Shown: one piece after another, positions 58,001 through 64,000 of the stretch
How positions within the stretch are numbered: position 1 is the stretch's first letter
Layout: the number at the start of each line of letters is the position of its first letter
From: Glandiceps talaboti
Taxonomy: Eukaryota; Hemichordata; Enteropneusta; Spengelidae
Assembly (NCBI RefSeq): GCF_964340395.1
Contig: NC_135564.1
Location: 17,144,431-17,208,430 of the forward strand
DNA: 64,000 nt
Direction: 5' to 3'
Made by a program: the position numbers and the translations under genes
Notes under the pieces: model-generated
Databases searched by the model: none
Told to the model about the DNA's origin: nothing
Seen by the model: the letters and a program-made list of their open reading frames with translations, nothing else

Positions 58001-61000
58001 CTAAATTTATATAATGGGAGATCCCCTGGTGATTTTGTCGTTAGTCTACTTTCACTGGATGGTTTAATTAAACATGTTTTTCTTTCTTTCAATAACTTCT
58101 GGACCTGCCGTAACACTAACTCTGACCATTACACCGTATTTAACTGAAACTGGACCTACACTAACAGAAACTCCTACATCAACAGTTTCTACCAATACAC
58201 CATATTCAACTGAAACAATAACATCTGGTCCTACAGTAACAGAAACTCCTACATCAACAGTTTCTACCAATACACCATATTCAACTGAAACAATAACATC
58301 TGGTCCCACAGTAACAGAAACGCCGAAAGCAACAATTTCTACCAATACACCATATTCAACTGAAACAATAACATCTGGTCCTACAGTAACAAAGGCTCCG
58401 ACAGAAACAGTTTCTACCAGTACACCATATTCAACTGAAACAATAACATCTGGTCCTACAGTAACGGAAACGCCGACAGCAACAATTTCTACCAATACAC
58501 CATATTCAACTGAAACAATAACATCTGGTCCTACAGTAACAAAAACTCCAACAGAAACAATTTCTACCAGTACACGGTATTCAACCGAAACAATAACATC
58601 TGGTCCTACAGTAACAGAAACGCCGACAGCAACAATTTCTACCAATACACCATATTCAACAGAAACAATAACATCTGGTCCTACAGTAACAGAAACGCCG
58701 ACAGCAACAATTTCTACCAATACACCATATTCAACCGAAACAATAACATCTGGTCCTACAGTAACAGAAACGCCGACAGCAACAGTTTCTACCAGTACAC
58801 CATATTCAACTGAAAGAATAACATCTGGTCCTACAGTAACAGAAACGCCGACAGCAACAATTTCTACCAATACACCATATTCAACTGAAACAATAACATC
58901 TGGTCCTACAGTAACAGAAACGCCGACAGCAACAATTTCTACCAATACACCATATTCAACTGAAACAATAACATCTGGTCCTACAGTAACAGAAACGCCA
59001 ACAGCAACAATTTCTACCAATACACCATATTCAACTGAAACAATAACATCTGGTCCTACAGTAACAGAAACGCCGACAGCAACAATTTCTACCAATACAC
59101 CATATTCAACTGAAACAATAACATCTGGTCCTACAGTAACAGAAACGCCAACAGCAACAATTTCTACCAATACACCATATTCAACTGAAACAGTAACATC
59201 TGGTCCTACAGTAACAGAAACGCCGACAGCAATAATTTCTACCAATACTCCATATTCAACTGAAACAATAACATCTGGTCCTACAGTAACAAAAACTCCG
59301 ACAGAAACAGTTACTACCAATACACCATATTCAACTGAAACAATAACATCTGGTCCTACAGTAACAGAAACTCGGACAGCAACAATTTCTACCAATACAC
59401 CATATTCAACTGACACGATAACATCTGGTCCTACAGTAACAGAAACGCCGACAGCAACAATTTCTACCAATACACCATATCCAACTGAAACAATAACATC
59501 TGGTCCTACAGTAACAAAAACTCCAACAGAAACATTTTCTACCAGTACACGGTATTCAACTGAAACAATAACATCTGGTCCTACAGTAACAGAAACGCCG
59601 ACAGCAACAATTTCTACCAATACACCATATTCAACTGAAACAATAACATCTGGTCCTACAGTAACAGAAACGCCGACAGCAACAATTTCTACCAATACAC
59701 CATATTCAACCGAAACAATAACATCTGGTCCTACAGTAACAGAAACGCCGACAGCAACAGTTTCTACCAGTACACCATATTCAACTGAAAGAATAACATC
59801 TGGTCCTACAGTAACAGAAACGCCGACAGCAACAATTTCTACCAATACACCATATTCAACTGAAACAATAACATCTGGTCCTACAGTAACAGAAACGCCG
59901 ACAGCAACAATTTCTACCAATACACCATATTCAACTGAAACAATAACATCTGGTCCTACAGTAACAGAAACGCCAACAGCAACAATTTCTACCAATACAC
60001 CATATTCAACTGAAACAATAACATCTGGTCCTACAGTAACAGAAACGCCGACAGCAACAATTTCTACCAATACACCATATTCAACTGAAACAATAACATC
60101 TGGTCCTACAGTAACAGAAACGCCAACAGCAACAATTTCTACCAATACACCATATTCAACTGAAACAGTAACATCTGGTCCTACAGTAACAGAAACGCCG
60201 ACAGCAATAATTTCTACCAATACTCCATATTCAACTGAAACAATAACATCTGGTCCTACAGTAACAAAAACTCCGACAGAAACAGTTACTACCAATACAC
60301 CATATTCAACTGAAACAATAACATCTGGTCCTACAGTAACAGAAACTCGGACAGCAACAATTTCTACCAATACACCATATTCAACTGACACGATAACATC
60401 TGGTCCTACAGTAACAGAAACGCCGACAGCAACAATTTCTACCAATACACCATATCCAACTGAAACAATAACATCTGGTCCTACAGTAACAAAAACTCCA
60501 ACAGAAACATTTTCTACCAGTACACGGTATTCAACTGAAACAATAACATCTGGTCCTACAGTAACAGAAACGCCGACAGCAACAATTTCTACCAATACAC
60601 CATATTCAACTGAAACAATAACATCTGGTCCTACAGTAACAGAAACGCCGACAGCAATAATTTCTACCAATACACCATATTCAACTGAAACAATAACATC
60701 TGGTCCTACAGTAACAGAAACGCCGACAGCAATAATTTCTACCAATACACCATATTCAACTGAAACAATAACATCTGGTCCTACAGTAACAAAAACTCCG
60801 ACAGAAACAGTTACTACCAATACACCATATTCAACTGAAACAATAACATCTGGTCCTACAGTAACAGAAACTCCGACAGCAACAATTTCTACCAATACAC
60901 CATATTCAACTGACACGATAACATCTGGTCCTACAGTAACAGAAACGCCGACAGCAACAATTTCTACCAATACACCATATCCAACTGAAACAATAACATC

Positions 61001-64000
61001 TGGTCCTACAGTAACAAAAACTCCAACAGAAACATTTTCTACCAGTACACGGTATTCAACTGAAACAATAACATCTGGTCCTACAGTAACAGAAACGCCG
61101 ACAGCAACAATTTCTACCAATACACCATATTCAACTGAAACAATAACATCTGGTCCTACAGTAACAGAAACGCCGACAGCAACAATTTCTACCAATACAC
61201 CATATTCAACTGAAACAATAACATCTGGTCCTACAGTAACAGAAACGCCGACAGCAACAATTTCTACCAATACACCATATTCAACTGAAAGAATAACATC
61301 TGGTCCTACGTATACAGTAACAGAAACGCCGACAGCAACAATTTCTACCAATACACCATATTCAACTGAAACAATAACATCTGGTCCTACAGTAACAGAA
61401 ACGCCGACAGCAACAATTTCTACCAATACACCATATTCAACAGAAACAATAACATCTGGTCCTACAGTAACAGAAACGCCGACAGAAACAATTTCTACCA
61501 ATACACCATATTCAACTGAAAGAATAACATCTGGTCCTACAGTAACAGAAACGCCGACAGCAACAATTTCTACCAATACACCATATTCAACTAAAACAAT
61601 AACATCTGGTCCTACAGTAACAAAAACTCCAACAGAAATAGTTTCTACCAGTACACCGTATTCAACTGAAACTATAACATCTGGTCCTACAGTAACAGAA
61701 ACGCCGACAGCAACAATTTCTACCAATACACCATATTCAACTGAAACAATAACATCTGGTCCTACAGTAACAGAAACGCCAACAGCAACAATTTCTACCA
61801 ATACACCATATTCAACTGAAACAGTAACATCTGGTCCTACAGTAACAGAAACGCCGACAGCAATAATTTCTACCAATACACCATATTCAACTGAAACAAT
61901 AACATCTGGTCCTACTTTAACAGAAACGCCGACAGCAACAATTTCTACCAATACACCGTATTCAACTGAAACAATAACATCTGGTCCTACAGTAACAGAA
62001 ACGCCGACAGCAACAATTTCTACCAATACACCGTATTCAACTGAAACAATAACATCTGGTCCTACAGTAACAGAAACTCCGACAGCAACAATTTCTACCA
62101 ATACACCATATTCAACTGAAACAATAACATCTGGCCCTACAGTAACAGAAACGCCGACAGCAACAATTTCTACCAATACACCGTATTCAACTGAAACAAT
62201 AACATCTGGTCCTACAGTAACAGAAACTCCGACAGCAACAATTTCTACCAATACACCATATTCAACTGACACGACAACATCTGGTCCTACAGTAACAGAA
62301 ACGCCGACAGCAACAATTTCTACCAATACACCATATCCAACTGAAACAATAACATCTGGTCCTACAGTAACAACAACTCCAACAGAAACATTTTCTACCA
62401 GTACACGGTATTCAACTGAAACAATAACATCTGGTCCTACAGTAACAGAAACGCCGACAGCAACAATTTCTACCAATACACCATATTCAACTGAAACAAT
62501 AACATCTGGTCCTACAGTAACAGAAACGCCGACAGCAACAATTTCTACCAATACACCATATTCAACTGAAAGAATAACATCTGGTCCTACGTATACAGTA
62601 ACAGAAACGCCGACAGCAACAATTTCTACCAATACACCATATTCAACTGAAACAATAACATCTGGTCCTACAGTAACAGAAACGCCGACACCAACAATTT
62701 CTACCAATACACCATATTCAACTGAAACAATAACATCTGGTCCTACAGTAACAAAAACTCCAACAGAAACAATTTCTACCAGTACACCGTATTCAACTGA
62801 AACAATAACATCTGGTCCTACAGTAACAGAAACGCCGACAGCAACAATTTCTACCAATACACCATATTCAACTGAAACAATAACATCTGGTCCTACAGTA
62901 ACAGAAACGCCGACAGCAACAATTTCTACCAATACACCATATTCAACTGAAAGAATAACATCTGGTCCTACGTATACAGTAACAGAAACGCCGACAGCAA
63001 CAATTTCTACCAATACACCATATTCAACTGAAACAATAACATCTGGTCCTACAGTAACAGAAACGCCGACAGCAACAATTTCTACCAATACACCATATTC
63101 AACTGAAACAATAACATCTGGTCCTACAGTAACAAAAATTCCAACAGAAGCAATTTCTACCAGTACACCGTATTCAACTGAAACAATAACATCTGGTCCT
63201 ACAGTAACAGAAACGCCGACAGCAACAATTTCTACCAATACACCATATTCAACTGAAACAATAACATCTGGTCCTACAGTAACAGAAACGCCGACAGCAA
63301 CAATTTCTACCAATACACCATACTCAACTGAAACAATAACATCTGGTCGTACAGTAACAAAAACTCCGACAGAAACAGTTTCTACCAATACACCATATTC
63401 AACTGAAACAATAACATTTGGTCCTACAGTAACAGAAACGCCAACAGCAACAATTTCTACCAATACACCATATTCAACTGACACAATAACATCTGGTCAT
63501 ACAGTAACAGAAACGCCGACAGCAATAATTTCTACCAATACACCATATTCAACTGAAACAATAACATCTGGTCCTACAGTAACAAAAACTCCAACAGAAA
63601 CAGTTTCTACCAGTACACCGTATTCAACTGAAACAATAACATCTGGTCCTACAGTAACAAAAACTCCAACAGAAACAGTTTCTACCAGTACACCGTATTC
63701 AACTGAAACAATAACATCTGGTCCTACAGTAACAGAAACGCCGACTGCAACAATTTCTACCAATACACCATATTCAACTGAAACAAAAACATCTGGTCCT
63801 ACAGTAACAAAAACTCCGACAGTAACAGTTTCTACCAGTACACCATATTCAACTGAAACAATAACATCTGGTCCTACAGTAACAGAAACGCCGACAGCAA
63901 CAATTTCTACCAATACACCATATTTAACTGACACAATAACATCTGGTCCTACAGTAACAGAAACGCCGACAGCAACAATTTCTACCAATACACCATATTC
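39443..64000 (+). CDS. Gene 4: CCP / C-type lectin / fucolectin / giant mucin protein (3' end outside window)
   Basis: Exons: 39443-39506, 46384-46590, 48737-49156, 51244-51465, 52433-52618, 52790-52849, 54065-54274, 55487-55687, 56410-56514 and 58168 to beyond 64000. All are phase 1, so the chain stays in frame. Domain order equals gene 3: signal peptide, CCP, CTLD with EPN, CCP, CCP, linker, two-exon fucolectin domain, Thr-rich linker, then about 1,940 residues of 25-residue mucin repeats that run off the window. The role inferred is a mucin-type lectin with two sugar-binding heads. Whether it ends in a membrane anchor, von Willebrand-type domains or simply a stop is unknown. The intron into the mucin exon (56515-58167) is the least certain junction; one CTLD donor is GC instead of GT. 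Confidence 0.72.
40651..42376. other. Gene 4 intron 1, unit-C-specific sequence, partly retroelement
   Basis: The sequence differs from units A and B. The part adjoining the LTR-like segment at 42397 is probably internal retroelement sequence in minus orientation (on that strand it reads a Gly/Arg-rich stretch near 41930-41860), but no recognisable protein domain remains. Confidence 0.4.
42377..42579 (-). mobile_element. Candidate LTR with primer-binding site
   Basis: On the minus strand a candidate LTR (42579 to 42397) begins TGTTTTGTGTAAAC and ends GGGTGACA. Four bases later comes TGGCGCCCAACGTTGG (42392-42377), very like a primer-binding site complementary to the 3' end of tRNA-Lys. Host sequence shared with unit B resumes immediately right of 42579. 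Only this one LTR was found. Confidence 0.55.
42949..43029 (+). CDS. Possible extra exon of gene 4, no domain recognised
   Basis: TTTGTTACAG|GCTCTG...CCAA|gtaaca delimits an 81-bp open segment that would be phase 1-1, encoding SVTQTPLVKVNGIRVVKAAG then TIYIFPS. It matches no domain, and gene 3 has no counterpart. I left it out of the gene 4 model. Confidence 0.2.
43290..43610. repeat. 21-bp tandem repeat, about 15 copies
   Basis: Units alternate AAGTCAGGAACGTCAAGTGA and AAGTCAGGTCCGTCGAATGA. Because the unit is a multiple of three, both strands stay open. It is the subterminal repeat of the foldback element, and inverted copies occur at 45850-45955. Confidence 0.92.
44205..45235. repeat. Inner inverted repeat with G-run termini and (TGTC)n
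   Basis: 44250-44325 (TGAAAAAATATCAGGTTTCA, GAGGGGCCATGAAAATTATG, ATGGTCTGAAAGGAGG) matches 45150-45235 inverted (CCTTTCAGACCATCAGAATT, TCCATGACTCCCATCGAACC). It is a smaller element nested in the foldback element. (TGTC)n at 44369-44453 and (CAGA)n at 44958-44993 lie inside. Confidence 0.65.
46075..46308. repeat. 21-bp minisatellite
   Basis: About eleven copies of GAACACAATATATGATTATT plus A and its ATTATGATT variant, ending about 75 bp before the CCP-a acceptor of gene 4. Open frames across it are artefacts. Confidence 0.92.
46384..46590 (+). CDS. Gene 4 exon: CCP domain a
   Basis: Acceptor tatttctcttag, donor CCGG|gtaagt, 207 bp, phase 1-1. It encodes PQCQNPGAPAYGEIHPEKTA, ITFTCCELYELVGMSETTCL, DGTWSSPPPICNPG. 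Four canonical cysteines plus the family-specific extra Cys (TCCEL). It is the counterpart of 27759-27944. Confidence 0.9.
46591..48736 (+). other. Gene 4 intron
   Basis: 2.1 kb. A ribozyme-like retroelement scrap lies at 46820-46856 and a C-run at 46933. Otherwise it is unique AT-rich sequence without exons that I can support. Confidence 0.55.
48737..49156 (+). CDS. Gene 4 exon: C-type lectin domain
   Basis: 420 bp, phase 1-1, acceptor aacacactag. It encodes VCKPEPYEYSYDGSCYYSP, AAHYCEVHGYYLATLETLGE, RYWVGANDLQSEGNWKWLSG, GEPNGGQIQNCGLLKRGQG, DSDCD and YLICERG. Six cysteines and an intact EPN motif. The donor is AGAG|GCAAGT, a GC-AG type 5' splice site, where the paralogous exons have AGAG|GTATGT and AGGG|GTAGGT. 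The rest of the donor matches the strong consensus that GC donors require. Confidence 0.9.
50331..50512. repeat. Long hairpin element 1
   Basis: Arms about 85 nt: TTATAAAACACTTATTGACT... pairs with ...GGCAATAAGTCTATAA, and TGCTGTTATGCAGCAACTAT pairs with ATAGCTGTTGCATAACAGC. The centre is TTTCCCTCGGCTTTTAGCCA. It shares its ends and centre with hairpin 2 but differs in the stem between. Confidence 0.85.
50744..50766. repeat. Short palindrome with the same core
   Basis: ACTATTTCCCTAGGGAAATA plus GT is a near-perfect palindrome built on the CTATTTCCCT core of the two long hairpins. It is flanked by CACGTGA sites at about 50720 and 50784. Confidence 0.7.
50871..51073. repeat. Long hairpin element 2
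   Basis: Arms about 97 nt, almost perfectly paired: GACTGTGAGTTGCCAGAATC, ACATGCTATTTCCCTCGGCC on the left and GGCCTCGGGAAATAGCATGT, GATTCTGGTAACTCACAGTC on the right, around a TTT centre. The outer ends TTATAAAACACATATTG and ATGTGTTCAATAA also pair. Confidence 0.9.
51244..51465 (+). CDS. Gene 4 exon: CCP domain b
   Basis: 222 bp, phase 1-1 (acceptor acatctgtag, donor CCAA|gtaagt). It encodes MVKCDNPGEPENGIQTSSVI, LTFECNDGYILHGAPIITCD, EPSCNNTGHAWDN and PVCTLP. Same length and subtype as 29973-30194. Confidence 0.9.
51466..52432 (+). other. Gene 4 intron, nothing recognised
   Basis: Several overlapping short open frames (51653-52202) occur on both strands, but none has a domain, a splice context or a paralogous counterpart in gene 3. 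Confidence 0.5.
52433..52618 (+). CDS. Gene 4 exon: CCP domain c
   Basis: 186 bp, phase 1-1 (acceptor ttattttcag, donor ACAG|gtaatt). It encodes ACIEPSLPGHLQMGAENVQF, VVNGTILQITCIPSYYTLNG, DSTLICLNGTWEGELNATCT. It closely parallels 30702-30887, with NGT and NAT glycosylation sites. Confidence 0.9.
52790..52849 (+). CDS. Gene 4 exon: 20-residue linker
   Basis: 60 bp, phase 1-1 (acceptor gtttttacag, donor CTAG|gtgagt), encoding EATTTEPLLATIDSDAPCTL. It is the counterpart of 31126-31185. Confidence 0.8.
   Translation, partial: RLQQLNPFWQRLTLTHHVL
52850..54064 (+). other. Gene 4 intron with a foldback element
   Basis: 52950-53350 looks like a dispersed repeat (GGGGAATGCCACTCAGGAAA..., ATTCATGAGTACAAAATTGC). 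53584-53972 is an inverted-repeat element. No exon. Confidence 0.5.
53584..53972. mobile_element. Inverted-repeat (MITE-like) element, about 390 bp
   Basis: The left arm (ATACAACTTCAGACATCAGA ... GGAAAGTAAACAACTGAGTT, GGATTAATAACACTTGGCAC, AGCATGTTGGAA) pairs with the right arm (TTCCAACATGATGTGTCAAG, TGTTATTAATCCAATTCATT, TGTTTACTTTCC ... GACACAAGACC inverted). Arms are about 170 nt with a short centre. No TSD could be fixed. Confidence 0.8.
54065..54274 (+). CDS. Gene 4 exon: fucolectin (FTP) domain, first half
   Basis: 210 bp, phase 1-1 (acceptor tattcaataaag, donor TATG|gtaagt). It encodes NIALGRPSGQSSTDYGGAPS, RANDGNTDSSYEGGSCSHT, NPWWKVQLDDIYDIEEIMI, TNRDIY. It keeps the His (CSHT) and Arg (TNRD) positions of the fucose site, and here the RD pair of the canonical motif is present, unlike gene 3 (RE). 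Confidence 0.92.
54275..55486 (+). other. Gene 4 intron inside the fucolectin domain
   Basis: 1.2 kb against 149 bp in gene 3. It is enlarged by (CA)n-(CATA)n at 54968-55037 and a dispersed repeat with TACCTTGACCTTCAAGCTCA. No exon. Confidence 0.6.
54968..55037. repeat. (CA)n-(CATA)n microsatellite
   Basis: A CA run followed by CATA tetranucleotides in the intron that splits the fucolectin domain. Confidence 0.95.
55487..55687 (+). CDS. Gene 4 exon: fucolectin (FTP) domain, second half
   Basis: 201 bp, phase 1-1 (acceptor ttgacactcag, donor ACCA|gtaagt). It encodes QRVVGAQVFIATDDDTSQGE, TQCGVISS, TFNCSGIQGNFVIIRLTGDD, LTLCEVVVCGT. Same size as 32689-32889. The Arg of QRV supplies the third fucose-site position, one residue closer to TNR than in gene 3. 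Confidence 0.92.
55688..56409 (+). other. Gene 4 intron with Penelope-like tail sequence
   Basis: 56021-56105 is similar to 8784-8875, the 3' end of the Penelope-like remnant (TATAGTTACTTTGGAACG, AAATTGGAAACGAAT). 56137-56177 is an inverted copy of its first 38 bases. Confidence 0.6.
56410..56514 (+). CDS. Gene 4 exon: Thr/Glu-rich linker
   Basis: 105 bp, phase 1-1 (acceptor gttttaccatag, donor GTAG|gtaagt). It encodes LPIMETTTEDYTTFDTTTEE then DTTFITTTEVETTV. It corresponds to the start of the gene 3 exon at 33435 and precedes the mucin repeat exon. Confidence 0.75.
56575..57240 (+). mobile_element. CR1/L2-like LINE reverse transcriptase remnant
   Basis: With frame changes the + strand reads PNGIVPGSLKMAIVTPILKK, NVYKNYRPV, KKVVGAQLKIYLSC, LLVLLALDLSSAFDMLI, PQGSMLGPLLFFLY and YADNNQVHQYLS. 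These are RT motifs of CR1-group LINEs (ALVTPLLKK..LD...NYRPVSNL; DLSAAFD; QGSVLGPLLF; YADD, here YADN). Stops and frameshifts show it is dead. It lies in the intron before the mucin exon. Confidence 0.85.
57270..57715 (-). repeat. Dispersed repeat family A, copy 3 (minus orientation)
   Basis: It contains the inverse of the family's TTTGCATAATTAATGA/GGTAATTA units (AATTATGCAAATG at 57391, 57535 and 57675, with AACCTTAATTACTGAAAGTC). About three internal units remain. Confidence 0.75.
57716..58167 (+). other. End of gene 4 intron before the mucin exon
   Basis: No domain is recognised. A pyrimidine tract (TTTTTCTTTCTTTC, 58077-58090) precedes the repeat region, and the first AG afterwards that keeps phase 1 is at 58166-58167. 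An alternative in-frame ATG at 58074 (MFFFLSITSGPA) would make the repeats a separate gene start. Confidence 0.45.
58104..64000. repeat. 75-bp tandem repeat array with higher-order structure
   Basis: Besides the 75-bp unit there is a 975-bp (13-unit) duplication, 58546-59520 and 59521-60495, recognisable by the same rare variants in the same order (for example CTGAAACAGTAACATC at 59186 and 60161). A shorter block of five units plus the 6-bp insertion is repeated near 62220-62980. The array continues beyond the window. Confidence 0.95.
58168..64000 (+). CDS. Gene 4 exon: mucin-type PTS domain of 75-bp repeats (runs off window)
   Basis: The + frame is open to the window end. It encodes about 78 repeats of 25 residues, consensus TETITSGPTVTETPTATIST then NTPYS, nearly half Thr or Ser with regular Pro and no Cys: a classic densely O-glycosylated mucin domain. 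Variants such as KTPTETVSTS and TDTITS are interspersed. Three copies carry a 6-bp insertion (TATACG-type, near 61310, 62590 and 62970), adding two residues. Phase 1 entry at 58168 fits the donor at 56514. The minus strand is also largely open but is interrupted at 63485-63496, whereas the + frame is not, and only the + product has a sensible composition. Confidence 0.8.

Noticed and set aside
58064-63988. Long minus-strand ORFs (1806 and 163 codons) of Val/Gly-rich repeats
   Set aside because: They are the antisense of the + strand mucin repeat. The + frame is uninterrupted, has a mucin composition and connects in phase to gene 4.

Overview
The window is nuclear DNA of an AT-rich animal, most likely a marine invertebrate (an enteropneust hemichordate or a comparable deuterostome or lophotrochozoan; I cannot name the species). 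The evidence is GT-AG introns, extracellular mosaic domains on phase 1-1 exons, Penelope-like, CR1-like, Ty3-like and Polinton-like elements, and abundant microsatellites. All supportable host coding is on the + strand. There are no prokaryotic features and no CRISPR array.

Layout. (1) 1-6400: the 3' part of a type I membrane protein gene (gene 1): laminin-G-like domain, C-terminal half of a D8C domain, a small Cys-rich module, a Ser/Thr stalk, one membrane segment and a short acidic tail; a 29-bp minisatellite fills one intron. (2) 7425-16992: gene 2: signal peptide exon, one intact C-type lectin domain (CTLD), a frameshifted CTLD copy, a CTLD fragment and two CCP/sushi exons. (3) 23337-35050: gene 3, complete and in frame (660 codons plus stop): signal peptide, CCP, CTLD, CCP, CCP, short linker, fucolectin-type (FTP/F5-8C-like) domain on two exons, and a Thr-rich mucin-like C-terminus. 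(4) 39443 to beyond 64000: gene 4, with the same domain order, ending in the window with a giant exon of 75-bp mucin repeats (about 78 units).

Genes 2, 3 and 4 start from three copies of one promoter plus signal-peptide module (ATGs at 10900, 23337, 39443; TATA box 112 bp upstream in each). The copies lie in segmental duplications at about 7425-12150, 16640-24530 and 35470-40650, each later hit by different mobile elements. The most striking is a three-level nest: an LTR (18367-21150, TSD TAAT) holding a TIR element (18705-20911) that holds a Penelope-like element with a hammerhead-like motif. A decayed Polinton/adintovirus-like DNA polymerase element lies in intron 1 of gene 3.

Working interpretation (inference): this is a young tandem family of secreted or surface-attached lectin-mucins combining two sugar-binding folds (CTLD and fucolectin) with CCP spacers and a mucin tail, plausibly for mucosal or innate recognition. 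The rest of the sequence is intronic or intergenic, dominated by microsatellites, hairpin elements and retroelement debris.
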